Assembly (NCBI RefSeq): GCF_019880545.1
Contig: NZ_JAINVW010000002.1
Span: 62,001 to 126,000 of the forward strand
Origin: Flagellimonas meishanensis
GTDB taxonomy: Bacteria > Bacteroidota > Bacteroidia > Flavobacteriales > Flavobacteriaceae
Length of the DNA stretch: 64,000 bases
Reading direction: 5' to 3'
Part shown: in pieces, positions 53,727 through 62,464 of the stretch
How the letters are laid out: every line of letters begins with the position of its first letter
Numbering within the stretch: position 1 is the stretch's first letter
Translations under genes and position numbers: made by a program
Notes under the pieces: generated by a model
Database searches by the model: none
Told to the model about the DNA's origin: nothing
The model's input: the letters and a program-made list of their open reading frames with translations, nothing else

Positions 53727-54557
53727 ATGGAGAACAAGAGCTTGGTGATTATGGCCGGAGGTGCTTCCTCCCGAATGAAAAAAAGTCTTGAAGAATTATC
53801 CGACCACAAAAAAGTACCTGGCGATATTTACCACAAAAGCCTGATTCCCGTTGGTAAAAACGGAACGCCCTTTTTATATTACTTGGTCAAAAATGCCTGG
53901 GATGCCGGATACACGCATCTATATTTGATAACAGGTCCAGAAAACCAACCCTTTCGCAATTTTGTAAGGGACAATATGCCCTTTGGGTTCAAAACGTTTT
54001 TTGCAATCCAACATATTCCTGCTGGAAGAAAGAAACCTTTGGGTACGGCCGATGCATTGCAACAGTGTATGGACCAGTTTCCTGAGTTGAACGAGACCCT
54101 TTTTACCGTTTGCAACGGCGATAACCTATATTCAGTGAGAGCATTGCATGATTTAAGGAAGGATCGAAAAACGCCAAATGCCTTGATAAGCTATGCCAGT
54201 TCTGGGTTCGACTACAAGGATGAACGTATCTCCAAATTTGCAGTAATGGAGGTTACAGATGACGGGTTCTTAAAAAGAATAATTGAAAAACCTGAAAAAG
54301 AACAGCTTTCCAACTACAAGGATTCTTTGGGGGAAATTAGGGTGAGCATGAATATATTCAGCTTCTATGGAAAGGATATCTATCCTTTTATTAGGGACTG
54401 CCCCCTAGACCCTGTCAGGGATGAAAAGGAATTGCCAAAAGCCGTGGCCAATATGGTTCACGAGCTACCGGACAGTGTGTTGTGCATTCCCCGTTCGGAA
54501 CCTATCCCCGATTTAACAAGTGCCGCCGATATACCCATATTAAAAAAAATGGAGTAA
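53727..54557 (+). CDS. Sugar-phosphate nucleotidyltransferase-like protein
   Basis: 276 residues. NTP-transferase fold: LVIMAGGASSRMKKS (variant of GGxGxR), a sugar-phosphate Lys segment HKSLIPVG, PLGTADALQQCM, and metal-binding Asp in TVCNGDNLYSV; FAVMEVTDDGFLKRIIEKPE is as in RmlA/GalU relatives. There is an insertion between the glycine loop and the Lys segment. Together with the kinase just upstream it could turn a free sugar into sugar-1-P and then into an NDP-sugar. The nucleotide and sugar are unknown. Confidence 0.87.
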   Translation: MENKSLVIMAGGASSRMKKSLEELSDHKKVPGDIYHKSLIPVGKNGTPFLYYLVKNAWDAGYTHLYLITGPENQPFRNFVRDNMPFGFKTFFAIQHIPAGRKKPLGTADALQQCMDQFPELNETLFTVCNGDNLYSVRALHDLRKDRKTPNALISYASSGFDYKDERISKFAVMEVTDDGFLKRIIEKPEKEQLSNYKDSLGEIRVSMNIFSFYGKDIYPFIRDCPLDPVRDEKELPKAVANMVHELPDSVLCIPRSEPIPDLTSAADIPILKKME

Positions 54558-54608
54558 ATTAAAGCCAGCTTTGCCCCATATCACTTTTAATGTTTTTAAA
54601 TTTTAGGA

Positions 54609-55877
54609 ATGGAAACCTATGCGACCGCTTTATTGTATGCAATACCCTTTTTTGTGGCACTGGTGCTTTTTGAAGTAATTTATGGCCATTTTGTTAAGAA
54701 CCAAAAGCACAATGTAATGGATACCGTGAGCAGTCTTAGCTCCGGTTTGACCAATGTGGTGAAGGATTCGTTGGGATTGGCTTTGGTTTTGGTCACGTAT
54801 CCCTTTTTGGTCGAAAATTTGGCAATTGTCCAATTAGAGGCTACCTGGGCAGTCTGGTTGGTTGCCTTCATCGCTATTGATTTTGCCGGGTACTGGAACC
54901 ATAGATTGAGCCATCACATCAACATTTTTTGGAACCAACATGTGATTCATCACAGCAGTGAGGAATTTAATCTGGCCTGTGCGCTGAGGCAGTCCATATC
55001 CAATGTGATCGGTTATTTTCCGATACTGTTGCTTCCAGCAGCTTTTCTTGGGATTCCCAATGAGGTAGTCGCCATTTTGGCACCGATTCACCTGTTTGCC
55101 CAATTTTGGTACCATACCCAGCATATTGGCAAAATGGGTTGGTTGGAATACATTATTGTTACGCCTAGCCAGCATCGGGTGCACCACGCTATCAATCCGG
55201 AGTATATCGACAAAAACTTGGGACAGATACTTTGTATCTGGGACCGCTGGTTTGGTACATTTCAAGAAGAAATGGATGAAGTTCCGCCCCAATACGGTGT
55301 ATTGAAGCCTGCTGCGACCTGGAATCCCATTTTGATAAATTTCCAGCACTTTTGGCGATTGTGCCAAGATGCTTGGCGTACAAAAAGTTATTGGGACAAA
55401 CTCCGTATTTGGTTCATGCCCACAGGTTGGCGCCCTGCTGACGTTATTGAAAAATATCCCATTTGCAAAATCGAGGACGTCTATCATTTTTCAAAATACG
55501 GCCCCGAAGCAACTTTAAACCTAAAGGTTTATGCTGTTTTCCAACTTCTTTGTAATACAGCCTTATTGCTTTTTATGTTCTACAACTATTCCGAGATTGG
55601 TTTCAACAAATTGCTGTTTTTTGGCGGCTTTGTTTTTTTGGGCATTTACGGCTACACAAGTTTGATGGATAGAAAGCGATATGCGGTATGGATTGAGATG
55701 TTGAGAGGAATTGGCGGCCTTGTGTTGATTTATTGGACTGGGGATTGGTTCGGTCTCAATGCTTATTTGGCGGCAGGCAGCTATTTGGTGTCCCTGTATT
55801 TTCTTGCCACTATTTTGGGAGGAATTTACTTCACATGGTTTGAAAAAAACTATGTTGCTCCCAATTTGGCTTCCTAG
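54609..55877 (+). CDS. Sterol desaturase/fatty acid hydroxylase family protein
   Basis: 422 residues with about nine membrane helices. Histidine boxes of the di-iron fatty acid hydroxylase superfamily: HRLSHH, HVIHHSSE and, later, QHRVHHAINPEY. The C-terminal third (about 300-420) adds four helices beyond the usual about 280-residue form. It resembles bacterial proteins related to alkylglycerol monooxygenase; a lipid substrate is expected. It lies 51 bases after the nucleotidyltransferase gene, so cotranscription is possible. It ends with a four-base overlap with the convergent acyl-CoA-binding gene. Confidence 0.9.
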   Translation: METYATALLYAIPFFVALVLFEVIYGHFVKNQKHNVMDTVSSLSSGLTNVVKDSLGLALVLVTYPFLVENLAIVQLEATWAVWLVAFIAIDFAGYWNHRLSHHINIFWNQHVIHHSSEEFNLACALRQSISNVIGYFPILLLPAAFLGIPNEVVAILAPIHLFAQFWYHTQHIGKMGWLEYIIVTPSQHRVHHAINPEYIDKNLGQILCIWDRWFGTFQEEMDEVPPQYGVLKPAATWNPILINFQHFWRLCQDAWRTKSYWDKLRIWFMPTGWRPADVIEKYPICKIEDVYHFSKYGPEATLNLKVYAVFQLLCNTALLLFMFYNYSEIGFNKLLFFGGFVFLGIYGYTSLMDRKRYAVWIEMLRGIGGLVLIYWTGDWFGLNAYLAAGSYLVSLYFLATILGGIYFTWFEKNYVAPNLAS

Positions 55878-56146
55878 CTTCCCTTTATCTCCTTATTGAC
55901 CAGTTCCACATAGCTTTTCATGGCTTCTTCCATACTGATGTTCTGTGCCTGGATAAGAGCATTGGCCTTAAATGCATTTATCAAAGGAGTCTTACTGCCC
56001 GGATTGTTGTAGTTTTTGTTCGCAATTTTATAGTAGGCATAAAGTTTGAGCAAAAGATCGGCGGGCAAAGGTTTGGTGTAGGAACTTATATAGTCCACCG
56101 CTTCCCTGAATTTTTTATGTAGCCCTTCGTCAATCATCCTTTCCAC
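55874..56146 (-). CDS. Acyl-CoA-binding protein
   Basis: 90 residues (87 from the second ATG). Four-helix ACBP fold: LHKKFREAVDYIS, DLLLKLYAYYKIANKNYNNPG, and SMEEAMKSYVELVNK. The usual KWDAW of eukaryotic ACBPs is KANALIQ here. It is expected to carry acyl-CoA esters in the cytoplasm. It overlaps the psd gene by 17 bases and so belongs to the cdsA-psd phospholipid operon. ACBPs are uncommon in bacteria, although known in several Bacteroidota. Confidence 0.9.
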   Translation of the reverse strand: MERMIDEGLHKKFREAVDYISSYTKPLPADLLLKLYAYYKIANKNYNNPGSKTPLINAFKANALIQAQNISMEEAMKSYVELVNKEIKGS

Positions 56147-56795
56147 GTATTGAGGCGATACATGTTTTTGCTCCCACCACTTTTTGGTTAAGTTTCACGG
56201 TAACGTTGCAGTCCAAGGGCAACAATAAATCCACCCTGGAACCAAATTTGATGAAGCCGGCGTCCTGTCCCTGGGTCACCTGTTCGCCCTCTTCGGCATA
56301 GTTTACAATACGCCTAGCCATGGCACCTGCAATTTGCCGATAACCAATCTCCCCAAATTTTGGGGTATGTATCACCACCGTGGTCCGTTCGTTTTCCGTA
56401 CTGGATTTTGGGTGCCAGGCCACCAGATATTTTCCTGGATGGTATTTTGAATAGGTTATCGTACCACTGGCCGCATAGCGGGTAACATGCACATTGATTG
56501 GAGACATGAAAATGGATACCTGTCTGCGGCGGTCCTTGAAGTATTCCGGTTCGTCCACTTCCTCTATGGCAACGACCCTGCCATCCACAGGAGCCAAAAT
56601 ATCGTTGAAGTTGGGGGTTACCAACCTTCTTGGATTCCTGAAGAATTGAAGTATCAATATCAATATCAAAAGGGCGACAAGCTGTAGGGACAAGCGTACC
56701 CAATCCACCCCAACATAATATTGTGTGGCTATAATGGCCGCTATCACGGCAAAAAAGGTAAATATTATAATTTTTTGGCCCTCTCTATGGAACAT
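56130..56795 (-). CDS. psd: Phosphatidylserine decarboxylase, short form
   Basis: 221 residues. Converts phosphatidylserine to phosphatidylethanolamine. Two N-terminal membrane helices (about 9-50), APVDGRVVAIEEVDEPEYF, SIFMSPINVHVTRYAASG, and the self-cleavage site Gly185-Ser186 in FIKFGSRVD, which yields the pyruvoyl group. Short (archaetidylserine-like) type. It overlaps cdsA upstream by 11 bases and the ACBP gene downstream by 17. pssA is not in the window. Confidence 0.95.
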   Translation of the reverse strand: MFHREGQKIIIFTFFAVIAAIIATQYYVGVDWVRLSLQLVALLILILILQFFRNPRRLVTPNFNDILAPVDGRVVAIEEVDEPEYFKDRRRQVSIFMSPINVHVTRYAASGTITYSKYHPGKYLVAWHPKSSTENERTTVVIHTPKFGEIGYRQIAGAMARRIVNYAEEGEQVTQGQDAGFIKFGSRVDLLLPLDCNVTVKLNQKVVGAKTCIASIRGKDD

Positions 56796-57588
56796 AGGAA
56801 AATATATTTAATACCAAATATGCAAACGGTGCGGCAAATACCAAACTGTCCAATCGGTCCCAAATCCCTCCGTGACCTGGTAAAATGGCACCACTATCCT
56901 TTACACCGGCCACACGCTTGAATTTTGATTCGAGCAAATCTCCAAAATTGCCTGCAATTACAATGACCAGGGCAAGTATCAGCCATTGGGTGACGGTTAA
57001 CCGAGGTTCATAATTTGACAGTATATAGGCGGCCAGCAATGCAAAAATAAGACCTCCGAAAGAACCTTCAATGGTTTTTTTTGGAGAAACTGCGGGATAA
57101 AGTTTGGTGCGACCCAAAGTTCTTCCTACCAAGTAGGCAAATGTGTCGTTTACCCATATCAGAATAAAGATGCCCATGATCAGGAATTTGGCAAAGCTAT
57201 CTTGATCATAAGGTATCATGGTAAGGAAAATACATCCTCCACCAATGTAGAGCAGGGCAATTATAAATTTTTGTACGTCGTTGAATTTTATGGTCCTTTT
57301 TGAGAAAAGGAACGCGAGCAAGGCAAAATTCACACTTAGGGTGAACAACATGAGCAGGGTAATGGGCAAATCGTCTTCCAACAAATAAATATAGGCCCAC
57401 CACAGCATCAAATAGGCTATGAAAATGTAATATCCCTTTAGACGGACAATTCTTTTAAATTCGTAGAGGCAGGCGAGACCAAAGGCCATGAACAGAAAAT
57501 CAAATGCGTCGGAACTTAGAAAAACTGTTCCCAACAGGAGCACCACATAGATGACGCCTGTCAGTGAACGCCTAAAAATTTCTTTCAT
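56785..57588 (-). CDS. cdsA: Phosphatidate cytidylyltransferase
   Basis: 267 residues, about seven membrane helices. Makes CDP-diacylglycerol from phosphatidate and CTP. The family signature SKFKRVAGVKDSGAILPGHG, followed by GIWDRLDS, is intact near the C-terminus, and FAYLVGRTLGRTKLYPAVSPKK is also typical. It is the middle gene of the operon LUD, cdsA, psd and ACBP, with an 11-base overlap to psd and a four-base gap from the LUD gene. Confidence 0.97.
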   Translation of the reverse strand: MKEIFRRSLTGVIYVVLLLGTVFLSSDAFDFLFMAFGLACLYEFKRIVRLKGYYIFIAYLMLWWAYIYLLEDDLPITLLMLFTLSVNFALLAFLFSKRTIKFNDVQKFIIALLYIGGGCIFLTMIPYDQDSFAKFLIMGIFILIWVNDTFAYLVGRTLGRTKLYPAVSPKKTIEGSFGGLIFALLAAYILSNYEPRLTVTQWLILALVIVIAGNFGDLLESKFKRVAGVKDSGAILPGHGGIWDRLDSLVFAAPFAYLVLNIFSYVP

Positions 57589-57592
57589 GGGG

Positions 57593-58201
57593 TCAGTAAT
57601 CTTCTAGGAGCAAAAGATATACATTTTTTGAGGCACTGCCATAGGAAAGAAAGTCATTTTTATTTTCAGGGCTGGGCTGAAAATGCTTCAAGGTAGTGAT
57701 GTTGTTCGGTATGTTCTTCTGGTATTTCTCCTTGATCACCTTCAATGCTTCGCTAATGGAATCCACCAATTGGCTGGTGGTGGCAAATACAATGAGATTG
57801 GAAGGGAGCTCGTCCAACTTTTTTTCCCTTATCTGGTTAGAACAGACCAGAATTGAGCCGTTGTGCGCAATTAGGTGTTCGCAGGTGGTAAAAAAAATGT
57901 TGCTGTCCTGTATTTTGTCGGTGAAAGAAATGTTCTCCGAGGCAAATCTATGCTCCAACCTGGGATCCAGCGAGTAAAAAACATGATTTTGCCAGTCGTT
58001 CTCCGAAATAATGTTCTTTAAAGCTTCGGAAACTTCTGAAAAATCCTCGCAGTAGATGAACTTACCGCCATTTTTTTTGAAATAAATCGTGAATTTTTCA
58101 TCCACGGGAATCTTCAGGTCGGGCATGTGCTCCCCACGGGTCTCCACAGTTTCCTTGGAAACCTTTTTGCCACCTCCGAAAAGCTTACCAAAAATTCCCA
58201 T
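57593..58201 (-). CDS. LUD-domain (LutC/DUF162-like) protein
   Basis: 202 residues. The core matches the LUD domain of lactate-utilisation proteins: ISFTDKIQDSNIFFTTCEHLIAHNGSILVCSN, then LPSNLIVFATTSQLVDSISEAL. The N-terminus starts GIFGKLFGGGKK, a basic membrane-touching stretch. LutA and LutB are absent, so lactate oxidation is unlikely. The gene sits between ftsH and cdsA, four bases from cdsA, an arrangement seen in related bacteria. The function is unknown. Confidence 0.82.
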   Translation of the reverse strand: MGIFGKLFGGGKKVSKETVETRGEHMPDLKIPVDEKFTIYFKKNGGKFIYCEDFSEVSEALKNIISENDWQNHVFYSLDPRLEHRFASENISFTDKIQDSNIFFTTCEHLIAHNGSILVCSNQIREKKLDELPSNLIVFATTSQLVDSISEALKVIKEKYQKNIPNNITTLKHFQPSPENKNDFLSYGSASKNVYLLLLEDY

Positions 58202-58260
58202 TTAAGTGTTTAAGAACATTTTTTTATTAAAGTACGGATTGTTGTTCTATATGATGTGGA

Positions 58261-60201
58261 TTACTCCGCGGTTTCCAATTCTTCTTTTTCAAACGGCCTT
58301 TTGCCAAATATTTTTTCAAGGTCATCCTTAAAGATAACTTCTTTTTCCAACAATCTTTCCCCTAATGCGGTAAGCTTGTCTTTATTTTCTTGTAGCAATT
58401 TGATGGCTCGCTGGTATTGCTCCTCGATCATCTTTGAAATCTCGGTGTCAATCCTTTGGGCAGTTTCCTCACTGTAGGGTTTGGTGAACCCATATTCGTT
58501 CTGTCCGGAGGAGTCATAATAGGTAATATTTCCCAATTCCTCGTTCAATCCATAAATGGTGACCATGGCGCGTGCCTGTTTGGTCACTTTTTCAAGATCG
58601 CTCAAGGCACCTGTGGATATTTTGTTGAAAATGACCTTTTCGGCAGCCCTGCCCCCCATGGTGGCACACATTTCGTCCAACATTTGCTCGGGCCGTACAA
58701 TGAGGCGTTCCTCGGGTAGGTACCAGGCAGCTCCCAGGGATTGTCCACGGGGCACAATGGTTACCTTTACCAATGGTGCAGCATGTTCCAGCATCCAGCT
58801 CACGGTGGCGTGCCCAGCTTCGTGATAGGCGATGGTCTTTTTTTCTTCTGGGGTGATGATCTTGTTTTTCTTTTCAAGGCCACCCACAATTCGGTCCACG
58901 GCATCCAAAAAGTCTTGTTTGCCAACTGCTTTTTTCTCCTTTCTTGCCGCAATAAGCGCAGCTTCGTTACATACGTTGGCTATATCGGCCCCAGAGAAAC
59001 CGGGGGTTTGCTTTGCAAGAAAATCCAAATCGAGGGTTTCTGCAGTTTTAATGGGCCTAAGGTGCACTTCAAAAATCTCCTTACGCTCATTTAGATCTGG
59101 TAAATCCACATAGATTTGGCGGTCAAAACGACCGGCACGCATCAAGGCCTTGTCCAGTACATCGGCCCGGTTGGTGGCTGCCAAAACAATTACATTGGTA
59201 TTGGTACCAAAACCATCCATCTCGGTCAACAGCTGGTTCAGGGTATTCTCACGTTCGTCATTTGAGCCAGTGAAGTTGTTTTTTCCCCTGGCGCGTCCAA
59301 TGGCGTCAATCTCATCAATAAAAATGATGGCCGGGGATTTGTCCTTGGCCTGCTTGAACAGATCTCGCACCCTTGATGCACCTACGCCCACGAACATTTC
59401 CACAAAGTCGGATCCCGAAAGGGAAAAGAATGGGACCTTGGCCTCACCGGCCACTGCTTTGGCCAAAAGGGTCTTACCTGTTCCGGGAGGGCCAACAAGT
59501 AGGGCACCCTTCGGTATTTTACCTCCCAATGAGGTGTACTTATCTGGATTTTTAAGGAATTCCACGATTTCCTGGACTTCCTCCTTAGCTCCTTCCAGTC
59601 CCGCCACATCCTTAAAGGAAGTGCGTGTATCGGTCTTTTCATCAAAAAGCTTTGCCTTTGATTTTCCAATGTTGAAAATTTGGCCTCCGGCGCCACCTCC
59701 ACCACCTCCTGACATTCTCCGCATCAGGTATATCCAGATCCCGATGATTAGGGCAAACGGCAGTAAGGAAAGCAAAAGTTCTCCCAAAACGTTGGATTCC
59801 GTATCGAAATCAACAATGGTATCCAAATTGTTCTCCTTCTTGATGGTATTTATTTCATCCTCAAAATTTTGCAGATCACCATAATCCAGGATATACTGGG
59901 GAATTTTTCCGGCTGAAAAATTGAAGGGTTTGTCCGCAACATCCTTATGAACGTCCTTTTGTAAGGCTTCCTCGGTCAAGAATACCTTTGCCTGTCTGGT
60001 GTTGGTGATGATCAGTATTTCCGAGATATCCCCATTCCTAAGGAACTCCTGTAGTTCTGAAGTTGTGGTTTTTTCGGTGCTGGACAAACTGCTTCCACCA
60101 AAGAATTGGAACCCAATGATCAGGGCAATCACCACACCATAGACCCACCAAGAACTGAAACGGGGTTTTTTTGGGGTATTCGTATTGTTTTCTTTTGCCA
60201 T
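58261..60201 (-). CDS. ftsH: ATP-dependent zinc metalloprotease FtsH
   Basis: 646 residues. Membrane-anchored AAA+ protease for membrane and short-lived proteins. Helices at about 19-35 and 143-160 flank the periplasmic domain. Walker A GPPGTGKT at 237-244, Walker [10 protein letters not shown], second region of homology with AGRFDRQ, and the zinc site HEAGH at 460-464. The C-terminal coiled region is complete. It is preceded six bases upstream by rsfS. It lies next to lipid genes, and FtsH controls lipid synthesis in E. coli; any such link here is inference. Confidence 0.98.
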   Translation of the reverse strand: MAKENNTNTPKKPRFSSWWVYGVVIALIIGFQFFGGSSLSSTEKTTTSELQEFLRNGDISEILIITNTRQAKVFLTEEALQKDVHKDVADKPFNFSAGKIPQYILDYGDLQNFEDEINTIKKENNLDTIVDFDTESNVLGELLLSLLPFALIIGIWIYLMRRMSGGGGGGAGGQIFNIGKSKAKLFDEKTDTRTSFKDVAGLEGAKEEVQEIVEFLKNPDKYTSLGGKIPKGALLVGPPGTGKTLLAKAVAGEAKVPFFSLSGSDFVEMFVGVGASRVRDLFKQAKDKSPAIIFIDEIDAIGRARGKNNFTGSNDERENTLNQLLTEMDGFGTNTNVIVLAATNRADVLDKALMRAGRFDRQIYVDLPDLNERKEIFEVHLRPIKTAETLDLDFLAKQTPGFSGADIANVCNEAALIAARKEKKAVGKQDFLDAVDRIVGGLEKKNKIITPEEKKTIAYHEAGHATVSWMLEHAAPLVKVTIVPRGQSLGAAWYLPEERLIVRPEQMLDEMCATMGGRAAEKVIFNKISTGALSDLEKVTKQARAMVTIYGLNEELGNITYYDSSGQNEYGFTKPYSEETAQRIDTEISKMIEEQYQRAIKLLQENKDKLTALGERLLEKEVIFKDDLEKIFGKRPFEKEELETAE

Positions 60202-60207
60202 TTTTGT

Positions 60208-60585
60208 TTAAGAATTATAGCTGCTCTCCACCATGGTGACCTTGGCATCTCCCCAAAGTCCTTCAATGTCGTAGAATTCCCTGATATGTTTTTGAAATAC
60301 ATGTACCACCACGTTGACATAATCCATCAAGACCCATTCTGCATTTTCTGAACCTTCAACGTGCCAAGGTTTGTCGTGAATGGCCTTGCTGACCGTTTTT
60401 TGGATGGATGATACGATTGCGTTTACATGCGTGTTGGAAGTACCAGTGCAGATTATGAAGTAGTCACAGACCGTGTTTTCAATTTCCCTAAGATCAAGAA
60501 GATTTACATCTACTCCTTTAACTTCATCTATCCCGTCTAAAATTAGGGCAATAAGCTCATCTGCGCTAGCTTTCGTTTTCTGCAT
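60208..60585 (-). CDS. rsfS: Ribosome silencing factor
   Basis: 125 residues. RsfS/DUF143 protein: VNLLDLREIENTVCDYFIICTG, SNTHVNAIVSSIQKTV, and AEWVLMDYVNVVVHVFQKHI, with EFYDIEGLWGDA at the end. It binds L14 (uL14) and blocks subunit joining under starvation. It is the first gene of the rsfS-ftsH block, with TAACTTTG as -7 box 19 bases upstream. Its start is separated by 82 bases from the divergent birA. Confidence 0.96.
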   Translation of the reverse strand: MQKTKASADELIALILDGIDEVKGVDVNLLDLREIENTVCDYFIICTGTSNTHVNAIVSSIQKTVSKAIHDKPWHVEGSENAEWVLMDYVNVVVHVFQKHIREFYDIEGLWGDAKVTMVESSYNS

Positions 60586-60604
60586 TCAAAAATTTTAGTT
60601 TGTA

Positions 60605-60612
60605 CAAAGTTA
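60605..60612 (-). promoter_or_regulatory. -7 promoter box of rsfS-ftsH (TAACTTTG)
   Basis: Perfect TAnnTTTG on the minus strand, 19 bases before the rsfS ATG. Confidence 0.55.
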
Positions 60613-60667
60613 TATTTTTTTTGTTTTCTTAGCCTTAGATTTTAACATATCAATAAAGCCTACCGCA

Positions 60668-61411
60668 TTGGGAGAACACGTTCAAATAATCAAACTTGAT
60701 GCCACGGACTCCACAAACCAATATTTAAAGGACTTGGCCCAGATGAAGCCGTTGGAGGATTACACCACGGTGGTTACACGGGAACAACGAAAAGGGCGGG
60801 GGCAAATGGGCTCCAATTGGCAGTCCGAATCGGGTAAAAATTTGACATTCAGCTTTTTAAAAAACTTTGATTCCTTGCGGGTTGAGCAACAGTTCAATTT
60901 GAACATCTGCATATCCTTGGCTATTTGTGCCGTCTTGGACCAAGCAGGGATACCCGATCTCAGTGTAAAATGGCCTAACGACATTATGTCAGGTTCTTCC
61001 AAAATATGCGGCATATTGATTGAAAATATACTTCGTGGCCAGCAATTGGCCCATTCCATAATTGGTATTGGACTCAATGTGAACCAGATTTCGTTCCAGA
61101 ATCTAGAGAAAGCGTCCTCATTAGAGATGATAACCGGAAGATCTTTTGACCTTGATGCACTCTTGCAGGATATCATGAGCCAATTGAAAGTTCATTTCTT
61201 TGGAATTGAGGCAAAAACGGTGAACCAAATGTTGCCTGCTTATGAAAGCCTTTTGTTCAGAAAAGATAAACCGTCTGCATTTAGGGATGGGGAGGGAAGC
61301 GCGTTTATGGCACTAATAAAAGGCGTAGCCCCAAATGGTAAATTGGTACTGGAACTTGAAGGTGGGGAAAAGAGACAATTTGACCTCAAAGAGGTCACCC
61401 TGCTGTACTGA
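60668..61411 (+). CDS. birA: Biotin--[acetyl-CoA-carboxylase] ligase
   Basis: 247 residues from a TTG at 60668; no suitable ATG precedes DATDSTNQYL, which must be near the start. Motifs: biotin/AMP loop RKGRGQMGSNW, SVKWPNDIM, KICGILIENI, GIGLNVNQ. No N-terminal helix-turn-helix, so it is the monofunctional type and not a repressor. Attaches biotin to acetyl-CoA carboxylase. It faces the SRPBCC gene tail to tail, with one base between. Confidence 0.94.
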   Translation: MGEHVQIIKLDATDSTNQYLKDLAQMKPLEDYTTVVTREQRKGRGQMGSNWQSESGKNLTFSFLKNFDSLRVEQQFNLNICISLAICAVLDQAGIPDLSVKWPNDIMSGSSKICGILIENILRGQQLAHSIIGIGLNVNQISFQNLEKASSLEMITGRSFDLDALLQDIMSQLKVHFFGIEAKTVNQMLPAYESLLFRKDKPSAFRDGEGSAFMALIKGVAPNGKLVLELEGGEKRQFDLKEVTLLY

Positions 61412-61412
61412 T

Positions 61413-61805
61413 CTATATTTTATCCATATTGGATGCCAAGGTCTCCATGAAGTTGGTAATAGGCGATTTTATCATCATGGCCATCATGGCGTTGAACTCA
61501 CCTTCAAAGCTTAGTGCAACCTCACTCTCGTTATCCCCCAGGGCCTTTATGTCGCCTGTCAGTGTAAAGGGCAGCTTATCACTTGCCGCGCCCAACACCA
61601 CTTTGTCATTTGGGTATTGTTCCTTTAACCGCAATACAATTTCGGGCATTCCCTTTAAGGCAAATTTGAACGTTTTTTCGTCCAACACTTCAAATTTGTC
61701 AATATTCTCCGGCATGAGCATCTTAAAATTTTTGATATCGCTCAAAAATTCGAATACTTCTTTGTTACTTTTCGCTACTTTCTTTTTAGAGGCTTCAATG
61801 TGCAT
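61413..61805 (-). CDS. SRPBCC-family protein
   Basis: 130 residues from the ATG at 61805 (MHIEASKKKVAKSNKEVFEF); the frame is open to 61844, but that would overlap pyrE by 31 bases. START/Bet v1-like fold: SDIKNFKMLMPENIDKFEVL, then DIKALGDNESEVALSFEGEF. The cavity suggests a lipid or small hydrophobic ligand; unknown. It starts eight bases after the pyrE stop and is probably in the same transcript. Similar short SRPBCC genes follow pyrE in other flavobacteria, from memory. Confidence 0.85.
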   Translation of the reverse strand: MHIEASKKKVAKSNKEVFEFLSDIKNFKMLMPENIDKFEVLDEKTFKFALKGMPEIVLRLKEQYPNDKVVLGAASDKLPFTLTGDIKALGDNESEVALSFEGEFNAMMAMMIKSPITNFMETLASNMDKI

Positions 61806-61813
61806 TGTATTGT

Positions 61814-62452
61814 TTATTTCCACTCCTGTGGACTCGATTTCCACTGTAAGAGGGTTTGTAATTGTGATTCCTTGATGTAATGGGTTTCGGATGCCTGCTC
61901 GATCAAATGGTCATAATCCGAAAGGGTATGGAGTTCTACCTCCTCCTGTTCAAAATTGGCCGTTGCAACTGGAAATCCGTAGGTGAAAATGGCGACCATG
62001 CCCTTTACTTTGGCACCTTGGGCTTTTAGCGCCCTAACGGCATTCAAACTGCTCTTGCCCGTACTGATAAGGTCTTCTATGACCACAACACTTTGACCAG
62101 GGGGCAAAGACCCTTCAATCTGGTTTTGCCTTCCATGGGATTTTGGCTCGGGCCGCACATAGATAAAAGGTAAACCAAGCGCCTCTGCAACCAGAATGCC
62201 TATACCGATTGCCCCAGTGGCCACACCCGCTATAATATCGGGTTTCCCATAGAGTTTTTCTACCTGTTTTGCCATTTCCTCCCTTACAAAATTTCGTATT
62301 TCTGGGTAGGAAAGCATTATCCGGTTATCGCAATAAATTGGGGATTTCCATCCAGAGGCCCAAGTAAACGGATTTTCGGGTTCCAACTTAATTGCATTAA
62401 TTTGCAGCAATAGTGCAGCAGTTTTTTTTGCAGTTTCCTTATCTAAAACCAT
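61814..62452 (-). CDS. pyrE: Orotate phosphoribosyltransferase
   Basis: 212 residues from the ATG at 62452 (MVLDKETAKKTAALLLQINA); the open frame to 62569 runs into the divergent Nudix gene. Forms OMP from orotate and PRPP in pyrimidine synthesis. PRPP motif VVVIEDLISTGKSS, plus PENPFTWASGWKSPIYCDNR and the flexible-loop block RPEPKSHGRQNQIEG. A TACATTTG box ends four bases before the ATG, which predicts a leaderless mRNA. Its start and that of the Nudix gene are only seven bases apart. Confidence 0.97.
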   Translation of the reverse strand: MVLDKETAKKTAALLLQINAIKLEPENPFTWASGWKSPIYCDNRIMLSYPEIRNFVREEMAKQVEKLYGKPDIIAGVATGAIGIGILVAEALGLPFIYVRPEPKSHGRQNQIEGSLPPGQSVVVIEDLISTGKSSLNAVRALKAQGAKVKGMVAIFTYGFPVATANFEQEEVELHTLSDYDHLIEQASETHYIKESQLQTLLQWKSSPQEWK

Positions 62453-62456
62453 TGCG

Positions 62457-62464
62457 CAAATGTA
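62457..62464 (-). promoter_or_regulatory. -7 box of pyrE (TACATTTG), inside the Nudix gene start
   Basis: Perfect TAnnTTTG on the minus strand, four bases before the pyrE ATG. It overlaps the first codons of the divergent Nudix gene, so the two promoters must interleave. Confidence 0.5.
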
